From Eubacteriales bacterium (GTDB lineage Bacteria > Bacillota > Clostridia > Christensenellales > CAG-138), in the NCBI GenBank assembly GCA_030695285.1, contig JAUYTF010000313.1:1-5637 (forward strand): 5,637 bases of DNA. The letters are read 5' to 3'. The translations under genes were made by a program, and so were the position numbers. The notes below the pieces were generated by a model. It searched no databases. It worked only from the letters and a program-made list of their open reading frames with translations, and was not told the DNA's origin. Shown piece by piece: positions 1 to 5,155 of this stretch (positions are counted from its first letter, which is position 1; every line of letters begins with the position of its first letter).

Positions 1-1
1 C

Positions 2-268
2 CCCGCCGCGCGAACGGCGCAAATCGACGGCGAAAGCTTGAACCTCAGCCCAAAGGAGTTCGATCTGCTTGCGTTCTTTCTCGCGCGGTCGGAGATTGCG
101 TTCACGCGCGATCAACTGCTCAACCACGTTTGGGGATATGATTTCTTTGGTGACGCGCGCACGGTGGACACGCATATCAAGAGCCTGCGCGAGAAGCTGG
201 GCGTGTATCGCGAGCATATCGTGACCGTTTGGGGCACGGGCTACCGGTTTTCGGGAGGCGGAACATGA
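2..268 (+). CDS. OmpR/PhoB-family response regulator, C-terminal DNA-binding domain (5' truncated)
   Basis: The reading frame is open from the left edge to a TGA at 266-268, giving the last 88 residues of a protein normally about 220-235 residues long. The phosphoacceptor receiver domain lies outside the window. What remains is a winged-helix (Trans_reg_C) domain. It has the LSPKEFDLL entry helix, a middle helix ending NHVWGYDF, the recognition helix ARTVDTHIKSLREKLG, and the closing wing VWGTGYRF, all close to the family consensus. An internal TTG at 38 could be mistaken for a start, but the domain continues upstream of it in frame. The stop overlaps the start of the kinase gene (ATGA), so the two genes form one operon and a cognate pair. 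Such proteins bind tandem direct repeats in target promoters when phosphorylated. The actual targets are not known. One candidate site lies at 3769-3786. Confidence 0.96.
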   Translation, partial: PAARTAQIDGESLNLSPKEFDLLAFFLARSEIAFTRDQLLNHVWGYDFFGDARTVDTHIKSLREKLGVYREHIVTVWGTGYRFSGGGT

Positions 269-1599
269 AGCGGATCGTCACCAAGCTCGCGCTGGCGTTT
301 CTGGGCATGGCGGCGCTCGCTGTCGCGCTTGTTTGGCTTGTGCAGGCGGTGCTACTGAGCGATAGCTATCTCAATCAGCGCGTCGCTACCATTGATGAGG
401 CGGTGCAGAGCACGGTGATCGCACCGCAGACGGATTATGCGGCACTGGAGAGCGCGCTCAACGTTAGCCTGCTCGCGCTCAACGCAGAGGGGAGCGTCGT
501 CTATCAGTCGGACGGGTTGCCCATGCGCGGACAGATCGTTCGCCGCGTATCTGAGCTCGCGCAGACGGCAGGCGGCGGGGTGGAATATCTGCAAACGGAG
601 ACCGAGGAGGCGCGTTATGCGCTGGTCAGCCGCGCGGTGGCGGGCGGAACGCTGATTGTCGTGTTCTCGCTGGTGGATGTGACCGAGGCATCCCGTGTAC
701 TACTCCAGCAGCTCTGGGTGATTACGGCTGTGCTGATGGGCGCCGCGCTTATCCTGTCCCTCGTGCTTTCGCGCTTGTTTTCGCGCCCGGTCGTCAGCGT
801 AACGCAGGCGGCAAAGGCGCTTGCGGCAGGCGATTATTCGGTCAAAACGCCCGTGCGCTCACGCGATGAAATCGGTCAACTTACACAGGCACTCAACGAA
901 CTGGGCGACGAGCTGGGCAAGGCGGAGGAGCTACGACGTGAGCTTATCGCCAACGTGTCACACGAGTTACGCGCGCCGCTGACCATCATTCGGGGTTATG
1001 CGGAGACCTTACGAGACGTCACCTGGCCAAACGAAGAAAAACGCACCGCGCAGCTCAACGCCATCTGCGATGAGTCCGTGCGCCTTGGTGCCCTTGTGAG
1101 CGATATCTTAGACTACTCCCGGCTGCAATCCGGTGCGGACAAACTGGAGCTGACCGACTTTCCGCTTAGCGATGCGCTGGGCGAGATCATTCGCGGCTTT
1201 GAACTCGCGGCGGGCAGGCGCGATATTGCGCTGGAGCTTTCGTGTGACGAAGGGGAGGTGCGCTTTGACCGCGCGCAGATGGTTCAGGTGGTGAGCAATC
1301 TTTTGGACAACGCGGTGCATCACGCACGGGAGCGCTCGCGCATCCGCATCCGCGGCGAGAAGCGGGGTGCGTGCATGCGCGTCTCTATCGAAAACGTGGG
1401 CGACCCGATTCCGCCGGACGAGCTGCCGAACATCTGGGATCGCTACCACCGCGCGCCGCGCGTCGGCGAAGCAGGCGGGCTCGGCACGGGCTTAGGCCTC
1501 GCCATCGTCAAGAGCATTCTCACACGCCACGGGGTCAACTTTGGCGTGGAGAGTGATGAGAAGAAGACTGTATTTTGGTTTGAGACGGTTTCGCAATAA
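265..1599 (+). CDS. Membrane sensor histidine kinase (HAMP, HisKA, HATPase_c)
   Basis: This is a 444-residue sensor kinase that would autophosphorylate on histidine and pass the phosphate to the regulator encoded just upstream. The ATG at 265 is chosen over an in-frame ATG at 229 because it overlaps the regulator stop and follows a GGGAGG-like ribosome site at 253-258. Residues 8-30 form the first membrane helix. Residues 31 to about 148 are an extracytoplasmic sensor region with no domain I recognise. A second helix lies near 150-173 and a HAMP linker near 173-226, starting at the RPV motif (P175). The H-box is NVSHELRAPLT with His233. The N-box is NLLDNAVHHA with Asn349, the F-box is IWDRYHR, and the G2 box is GTGLGLAIV (407-415). 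The G1 box reads ENVGDPIP at 376-383 and lacks the usual DxGxG. The signal sensed is unknown. Overall it resembles PhoR/VanS-type kinases. Confidence 0.96.
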   Translation: MKRIVTKLALAFLGMAALAVALVWLVQAVLLSDSYLNQRVATIDEAVQSTVIAPQTDYAALESALNVSLLALNAEGSVVYQSDGLPMRGQIVRRVSELAQTAGGGVEYLQTETEEARYALVSRAVAGGTLIVVFSLVDVTEASRVLLQQLWVITAVLMGAALILSLVLSRLFSRPVVSVTQAAKALAAGDYSVKTPVRSRDEIGQLTQALNELGDELGKAEELRRELIANVSHELRAPLTIIRGYAETLRDVTWPNEEKRTAQLNAICDESVRLGALVSDILDYSRLQSGADKLELTDFPLSDALGEIIRGFELAAGRRDIALELSCDEGEVRFDRAQMVQVVSNLLDNAVHHARERSRIRIRGEKRGACMRVSIENVGDPIPPDELPNIWDRYHRAPRVGEAGGLGTGLGLAIVKSILTRHGVNFGVESDEKKTVFWFETVSQ

Positions 1600-1660
1600 A
1601 AGCAGAAAAACTAGTAAATGAAACGCTGAAGAGCGACGAAACAATATAACGTTGAAACGC

Positions 1661-1695
1661 AAACAGAGCTCCGGCGTCAGCCGGAGCTCTTGTTT
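1661..1695. terminator. Bidirectional rho-independent terminator between convergent genes
   Basis: AGAGCTCCGGC (1665-1675) and GCCGGAGCTCT (1680-1690) are perfectly complementary 11-bp arms around a GTCA loop. A one-base bulge at 1691 lets AAAC (1661-1664) pair further with GTTT (1692-1695), so the T-rich tract follows the stem on either strand. The hairpin lies 61 bp after the kinase stop and 14 bp beyond the end of the minus-strand Fe-S gene (1709), so it can serve both transcripts. The T tracts are short and interrupted, so termination strength is an inference. Confidence 0.85.
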
Positions 1696-1708
1696 CGCAT
1701 AGACGTGT

Positions 1709-2965
1709 TTACTCAAAAAGCTGGTGCTTAAAGTCGCTCAGCCCAAGACCCATCTGCGCCGCCGCATCCCGAAGCGACATACCGGATGGGTAGTCCGCGG
1801 GCAGGCTGAGACGAGAATACAGTTCTTCGAGCGTGAGATTCAGCAGGCCTGCCGTCTGTTCGAGGGTGTAGGAGCCGCGCAGGTCGTTCGGTGCGTAGCC
1901 GTTGATGGCGGTGAAGTCTTCACCTTCCGCGCCGGACGAGCCATCTTCCTCGTGCGATTCTTCGTTCTTGCCGCTGCCTTTGCTGGACTCAGCGATGGCG
2001 CCCCAGCTCAAGCCCTCATATCTGTTGGGAAGCAGCTGCATGTTGCCCGTCGCCGCCGCGATGCCCATTGGCACAAAGAACAGCAGGAGCGCGAGAACAG
2101 TCGCTAGAATCGGATGAATCTTCGCCTTTTTCGAGAGACCCGTGTGGATTGCGCCCTGCACGGGGCAGACGTTGACGCACTCGTTGCAGTTGATGCACTC
2201 CAGGCTCGTTACGCGTCCGTTTTTCGCGTCCATGACCTCCACGTTCATCGGACAGGCATGGTTGCATTTGCCGCAGCGGATGCAGGCATCTTCGTCCACA
2301 CGGACGGAATACGGACTGGCTTTGCCGATCAAACCGTAGAGCGCGCCTGCCGGGCAGAGGTATTTGCAGAAGAAGCGGTCGTAGACAATGCTGCCCATGA
2401 GCGTAATCACCAGCACGATGAACCCGACGAGGTAGGATGTCATCAGCTCGTTGAAATCCGCCAGATGCCCCAATGCATTGAAGGGACAATAGGGCGTAAT
2501 CCAGAGTTTGCCTGTGATCCATGCCATGGCAACGGTCACGGCAAGCACGACATACTTCAGATAGCGCAGCACGCCGTCGAGCGCTTTTGGCAACACAGGG
2601 CGTTTTTTAAAGAGCTTGCCGCCAATTTTTCCGAAGAACTCCTGCAGTGCGCCGAACGCGCAGATCTGACCGCAAAACGAGCGGCGCATCGCCAGCGAGA
2701 GCACCACCGTCGTGCCAAAGAGCACGAATGTCCCGATTACGATCCGTTTGAGGAATGTTCCAACGGCGAAGAGCGAGAGCATGGACTCCAGTCCGCCATA
2801 GGGGCAGAGCGCGTGGATTGACGGGCCGACGTAGCCCAGCGTATGCAGCGCGGTGGCCGCGAGAACAAATGCGAGAAAGCTGCCGAGCGTAACCCAGCGG
2901 ATGATGCGGGAGATGAGGGAAAGGCGCTTTTCACGCACGCTGACGGCGGTTGAGGTGGCGGACAT
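1709..2965 (-). CDS. NapH/NosR-like membrane 4Fe-4S binding protein with a C-terminal helical domain
   Basis: This 418-residue protein is a likely membrane electron-transfer component. Hydrophobic helices lie near residues 24-44, 72-94, 133-152, 176-196 and 286-305. Conserved cysteine motifs border them: HALCPYGGLE (C54), SFCGQICAFGAL (C98, C102), YCPFNALG (C160) and FFCKYLCPAGAL (C200, C204). Two ferredoxin-type 4Fe-4S motifs follow, CIRCGKCNHACP (C228, C231, C234, C238) and CINCNECVNVCP (C257, C260, C263, C267). This arrangement is known from NapH, NosR and related proteins that move electrons between the quinone pool and periplasmic or envelope partners. After the last helix comes an acidic, Ser/Gly-rich linker (about 327-352) and a 65-residue helical domain (353-418) that NapH lacks. 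The start is the ATG at 2965, preceded by AGGAGGT (2979-2973) with 7-nt spacing. The gene lies 38 bp after the lipoprotein gene, almost certainly in one operon. The electron donor and acceptor are unknown. Confidence 0.92.
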   Translation of the reverse strand: MSATSTAVSVREKRLSLISRIIRWVTLGSFLAFVLAATALHTLGYVGPSIHALCPYGGLESMLSLFAVGTFLKRIVIGTFVLFGTTVVLSLAMRRSFCGQICAFGALQEFFGKIGGKLFKKRPVLPKALDGVLRYLKYVVLAVTVAMAWITGKLWITPYCPFNALGHLADFNELMTSYLVGFIVLVITLMGSIVYDRFFCKYLCPAGALYGLIGKASPYSVRVDEDACIRCGKCNHACPMNVEVMDAKNGRVTSLECINCNECVNVCPVQGAIHTGLSKKAKIHPILATVLALLLFFVPMGIAAATGNMQLLPNRYEGLSWGAIAESSKGSGKNEESHEEDGSSGAEGEDFTAINGYAPNDLRGSYTLEQTAGLLNLTLEELYSRLSLPADYPSGMSLRDAAAQMGLGLSDFKHQLFE

Positions 2966-3003
2966 ATGTGTTACCTCCTGCTATTCTATGTTTGATGGGG
3001 TCG

Positions 3004-3717
3004 TTATAGTCTGTTTTGGAATGCGCGCAGATGGTTTTCTGAGGCGCGCATCAGGCTCTCGAAGACGGTGCGGACGTTATCGGGTAACTCCTGCTCAAGG
3101 AACGTATCATACATAGCGATATTGCTCACCTCTGCGCTTACGCCTGCCTGATACGCATCTGTCAGCGAGGGAACTGCCACCGCGTGGCTTGCGCCCTCGT
3201 CTGCGGGGGCGGTGATGCCGTATGCGTCAAAAAGCGGTAAAAGCGTCTTAATATGCGTTTCTTCCGCGCGCATGATGTTGGTAAACGGGCGGACGCTGCC
3301 GAAATCCGCGATGATGCGCTCATATTCCGCGCGGGCGAGGTATTCGTCCTGGATGGCGTAGGTGAGCATGTCTGCCAGCGTCAGGGTATCGTCATCCAGC
3401 GCGCCCTCCGCGCCGTAGCCGGTGAGCGAGAGCGTCTTGTCTGATTCGCTGAGCGAAAAATCCGGATCTGCTGTCGTGTTGGTGTTATAGGAGGGGGCGC
3501 AGTCATCGCCTTCGATTCCGCTGTTGCTGTTGGTGTCTCCGTTTCCGCCGCGGTAGCCCGTACTGAGCGCGGTGGTCTCGCCAGGCTGTTTGCCAAAGCC
3601 GATGAGCTGCAGATCGTCTTCGCTGTGTGTGCTTGCAACGGGTGCAGCTGCGCAGCCTGCTAGCGCAAGAGTGAGGGTGAGGATCGCAACAAGCGCGATC
3701 GAAAATCTTCGTTTCAT
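3004..3717 (-). CDS. Lipoprotein with ferritin-like DUF2202-type domain
   Basis: The product is 237 residues long. It begins with a lipoprotein signal peptide: MKRRF, a hydrophobic core, then the lipobox LALAGC with Cys22 as the predicted lipidation site, so it should be anchored outside the membrane. Residues 23 to about 105 are low-complexity, rich in Ser, Thr, Asn, Gly and Asp, with one Cys at 73. The rest resembles the DUF2202 four-helix, ferritin-like fold. The helices carry DEYLARAEYERI (E125, E131, E133), RAEETHIKTLL (E152, E153, H155), EVSNIAMYDTFL (E196, Y203) and ASENHLRAF (E227, H229). These Glu/His pairs are plausible diiron ligands. The start at 3717 follows GGAGGT (3731-3726) with 8-nt spacing. 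It is the first gene of the operon with the Fe-S protein, which suggests the two work together at the cell surface. Whether it binds metal, detoxifies oxidants or stores iron cannot be told from sequence. Confidence 0.9.
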   Translation of the reverse strand: MKRRFSIALVAILTLTLALAGCAAAPVASTHSEDDLQLIGFGKQPGETTALSTGYRGGNGDTNSNSGIEGDDCAPSYNTNTTADPDFSLSESDKTLSLTGYGAEGALDDDTLTLADMLTYAIQDEYLARAEYERIIADFGSVRPFTNIMRAEETHIKTLLPLFDAYGITAPADEGASHAVAVPSLTDAYQAGVSAEVSNIAMYDTFLEQELPDNVRTVFESLMRASENHLRAFQNRL

Positions 3718-3752
3718 GATGGTGTACCTCCAGTGGTCACTTGTATGCTTTC

Positions 3753-3786
3753 ATGATAGAGTCCAGTTGTGATGAAATCGTGATGA
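3753..3786 (-). promoter_or_regulatory. Candidate promoter with OmpR-type 7-4-7 direct repeat upstream of the lipoprotein operon
   Basis: On the minus strand TCATCAC (3786-3780), a 4-bp spacer GATT, and an identical TCATCAC (3775-3769) give an 11-bp period, the usual geometry for dimers of PhoB/OmpR-type regulators. Exactly 10 bp downstream lies TATCAT (3758-3753), a 5/6 match to a -10 box. A -35 at 17-bp spacing would be ACGATT (3781-3776), a poor match that falls inside the repeat, as in promoters where the bound regulator replaces -35 recognition. The ATG of the lipoprotein is 35 bp beyond the -10. The link to the response regulator at 2-268 is inferred. Confidence 0.5.
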
Positions 3787-3791
3787 GTACT

Positions 3792-3820
3792 TGAGAATAT
3801 GATGTGAGATTTTCTGCTGA
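3792..3820. repeat. 29-bp direct repeat, copy 1
   Basis: This copy is identical over 29 bp to 3852-3880, at an offset of exactly 60 bp. It begins TGAGAATATGATGTGAGA and ends TTCTGCTGA. Within it TGAGAAT and TGAGATT recur 13 bp apart. The copy lies directly upstream of the 7-4-7 repeat of the lipoprotein operon promoter. It could be an upstream regulator site or only the conserved core of a duplication. Confidence 0.95.
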
Positions 3821-3851
3821 AACGGGGACGTGAATTGAAAAAAAGTAAACG

Positions 3852-3880
3852 TGAGAATATGATGTGAGATTTTCTGCTGA
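3852..3880. repeat. 29-bp direct repeat, copy 2
   Basis: This is the second identical copy of the 29-bp core. The flanks are also related. CGGGG follows both copies (3823-3827 and 3883-3887), and GTGAATTG-like sequence (3830-3837, again as GTGTATTG at 3889-3896) leads into A-rich sequence. This points to a degenerate tandem duplication with a unit of about 60 bp rather than two isolated sites. On the plus strand TATGAT (3858-3863) within this copy lies 17 bp from TTGAAA (3835-3840), which resembles a promoter. Confidence 0.95.
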
Positions 3881-4034
3881 TCCGGGGTGTGTATTGGTAA
3901 AAGAAAATGAGTGCGGAAGAAGGGGAAACGGATGCTGCAAACGAAAGCTGCATTTTAGCAGGTGCGGGAGGTAAATACACACGCGCAAAATGGCGGGCAC
4001 GCGCCCATGCGGAGAAATCGCCTCTGTAGCAGGC

Positions 4035-4067
4035 AAACAAAAAGCGGCTCGCACTTCTGCGCACCGC
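4035..4067 (-). terminator. Rho-independent terminator of the AraC-family gene
   Basis: Read on the minus strand, GCGGTGCGCA (4067-4058), a GAAG loop, and TGCGAGCCGC (4053-4044) form a 10-position stem with one G-T wobble and one G-A mismatch. TTTTTGTTT (4043-4035) follows immediately. The stem begins 29 bp after the stop codon of the AraC-family gene. On the plus strand the hairpin has no T tract, so it should act in one direction only. Confidence 0.88.
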
Positions 4068-4095
4068 CTCACAACGGCTGGGTGAACGGGGCGTA

Positions 4096-4977
4096 TCACG
4101 CCTGAGATTCAATCCGGCCAGCGAGCCGGTTATCTTCGGCAGCGGACGGGGCGATTTGGAAACCCTTGCCGAAACGCGACGGGGAGAGCCCGTATTCGCG
4201 GAGGAACGCTTTATAGAAGGTCGTGTATTCCAAAAAACCCGCCTGAACGGCACTTTCCCCCGCGCCAACGCCGCGCGCGAGCAGGCGGCGGGCGCGCTGA
4301 AGCCGGAGCTTGACGACATACTGATGCAGCGAAACGCCGGATTCCGCGTGAAAGCGGCGCATCAGGTGCGTCTTTCCCATGTGTAGCGCGGCGGCGATGG
4401 TCTCTGCGCGTAGGTCGCTCGTTAAATGCGCATTGAGATAGGCCTGCGTACGCCGCAGAAACGCGCTCGAGACAGCGCTCTGTTCTCTGAGGCGGATCAT
4501 ATGGACAAAGATGAGACGGATATAGTCCGCAAAGACCGTATCGCGACCCTCGAATTCCGAAAAATCGCGCTCCAACCGATCCTGCTCGCCATCCAGCAGC
4601 AACAGCAGCTGCCCGATGACTGTGCCGTCCGCCTCCGAGAGCCGCAGCTCCAGCGGCTCGCTCCAGTCCTCACCCGAAACGCCCGCGAGTAGCTCCGGCA
4701 AAATCCAGAGCACTGTTCGCTGATAAACGCTCTCTTCATCGAGAAAACGCAGAGAATGCGAGCAGCCGGGCGGCAGCAGCAGTAGCGTATTTCTGCCGAG
4801 CGGAACCGCGCGATTCTGCATCAAAAACTCCGCGTGGCCGCTGAGGAAGAAATACAGCTCATAGAACTCGTGATGATGCCGGTAGACACGGCGGAGGTTG
4901 TTTTCCGCAAAGGAATTCAGCTCGAATCCGTTCGGTAAACATGCAGCGCTAATCGGGTATGTAAAATAACTTCTCAT
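4096..4977 (-). CDS. AraC-family transcriptional regulator with N-terminal cupin domain
   Basis: This 293-residue protein has the usual length and layout of AraC/XylS regulators of carbohydrate genes. The N-terminal half is a cupin-like ligand pocket. RHHHEFYELYFFLSG (33-47) carries the H34-H36/E37/E40 cluster, and LLLLPPGCSH (65-74) is the typical second strand motif. The C-terminal half holds two helix-turn-helix motifs. The first is ETIAAALHMGKTHLMRRF (192-209). The second is near 241-262 (SAVQAGFLEYTTFYKAF) and is followed by the family signature YGLSPSRF (262-269). The start at 4977 is firm. A TAG lies in frame 9 nt upstream, and no alternative start occurs in the next 20 codons. There is no ribosome site, because the promoter abuts the ATG. 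The gene is divergent from the GH31 gene, which makes that glycosidase its likely target. The inducer is probably a sugar but cannot be named. Confidence 0.95.
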   Translation of the reverse strand: MRSYFTYPISAACLPNGFELNSFAENNLRRVYRHHHEFYELYFFLSGHAEFLMQNRAVPLGRNTLLLLPPGCSHSLRFLDEESVYQRTVLWILPELLAGVSGEDWSEPLELRLSEADGTVIGQLLLLLDGEQDRLERDFSEFEGRDTVFADYIRLIFVHMIRLREQSAVSSAFLRRTQAYLNAHLTSDLRAETIAAALHMGKTHLMRRFHAESGVSLHQYVVKLRLQRARRLLARGVGAGESAVQAGFLEYTTFYKAFLREYGLSPSRFGKGFQIAPSAAEDNRLAGRIESQA

Positions 4978-4983
4978 GCGAGC

Positions 4984-5012
4984 ATACTAACAGAATTGTG
5001 CGCGTTTTTCAA
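4984..5012 (-). promoter_or_regulatory. Sigma-A-type promoter of the AraC-family gene (probably leaderless)
   Basis: On the minus strand, TTGAAA (5012-5007), a 17-bp spacer and TAGTAT (4989-4984) give a good vegetative promoter. Only six bases (GCTCGC) separate the -10 from the ATG, so the expected transcription start falls on or within a base or two of the initiation codon. This explains why no Shine-Dalgarno sequence precedes the gene. Confidence 0.7.
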
Positions 5013-5046
5013 TTGCCTCTCCATACGAACAGCGTTTACAGGGGTG

Positions 5047-5100
5047 TTGCGATAGCATGCACGCACGATTTTCAATGAAAACGATGGTTTTTGCCATAGC
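5047..5100 (+). promoter_or_regulatory. Candidate regulator half-sites upstream of the GH31 gene
   Basis: TTGCGATAGC (5047-5056) and TTGCCATAGC (5091-5100) match at nine of ten positions, in direct orientation 44 bp apart (about four helical turns). Between them TTTTCA-A-TGAAAA (5069-5081) is a perfect inverted repeat. The right half-site touches the place where a -35 would sit for the -10 at 5120. AraC-type activators commonly bind direct half-sites next to or overlapping -35, so these are candidate sites for the divergent regulator. Assignment of the protein is inferred. Confidence 0.4.
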
Positions 5101-5119
5101 GCAGGCTGGAAAACTGCCT

Positions 5120-5125
5120 TATAAT
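5120..5125 (+). promoter_or_regulatory. -10 element of the GH31 gene promoter
   Basis: TATAAT is a perfect -10 hexamer. At 17-bp spacing the -35 position (5097-5102) reads TAGCGC, which is not a match. The nearest good -35 (TTGCCA, 5091-5096) is 23 bp away, too far for unaided use. A strong -10 without -35 fits an activator-dependent promoter. Transcription would begin near 5132, about 24 nt before the proposed start codon. Confidence 0.6.
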
Positions 5126-5139
5126 CAGAATATCTCATA

Positions 5140-5147
5140 AGGGCGGG
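5140..5147 (+). promoter_or_regulatory. Ribosome binding site supporting a TTG start for the GH31 gene
   Basis: AGGGCGGG ends 8 nt before TTG at 5156. It is an imperfect Shine-Dalgarno sequence, but it is the only purine-rich block between the in-frame stop at 5138 and the conserved coding region. It favours TTG 5156 over CTG 5174 or GTG 5186. Confidence 0.5.
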
Positions 5148-5155
5148 TTCTCTTC

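Larger units (their letters stand above)
3718..4095. other. Intergenic region between the lipoprotein and AraC genes
   Basis: No convincing gene is present in this 378-bp stretch. From right to left it holds the AraC-gene terminator (4035-4067), an unremarkable segment (about 3916-4034), a degenerate tandem duplication (about 3769-3915) with two identical 29-bp cores, a candidate operator plus -10 for the lipoprotein operon (3753-3786), and the ribosome site of that operon. Open frames crossing the region on the minus strand have no recognisable domains and overlap the AraC gene in another frame, so they are treated as chance. Confidence 0.7.

Noticed and set aside
229..264. Earlier ATG at 229 as the start of the histidine kinase
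   Set aside because: It would add 12 residues inside the regulator's coding sequence with no ribosome site. The ATG at 265 has one and gives the usual ATGA overlap and a normal N-terminal membrane helix.
2114..2821. 235-codon plus-strand open frame opposite the Fe-S protein gene
   Set aside because: The minus strand encodes an unmistakable multi-cysteine membrane protein here. The plus-strand frame is rich in His, Glu and Arg with no domain, typical of an antisense shadow.
4000..4015. GGGC/GCCC short inverted repeat as a possible terminator
   Set aside because: The stem is only four base pairs with no T tract, weaker than the clear terminator at 4035-4067.
3907..4029. 40-codon plus-strand ORF in the intergenic region
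   Set aside because: There is no Shine-Dalgarno and no recognisable motif, and it is close to the length expected by chance in this GC-rich sequence. It is kept only as part of the low-interest promoter observation.
3714..4319. 201-codon minus-strand open frame, with a second one at 3737-4099
   Set aside because: It overlaps the AraC-family gene in another frame, crosses that gene's terminator and the tandem repeats, and has Ser/Arg-rich composition with no recognisable domain. It is explained by GC-rich frame shadowing.
5057..5140. 27-codon ORF upstream of and in frame with the GH31 gene
   Set aside because: It begins upstream of the likely transcription start (about 5132), has no ribosome site and overlaps the promoter elements, so it is unlikely to be translated.
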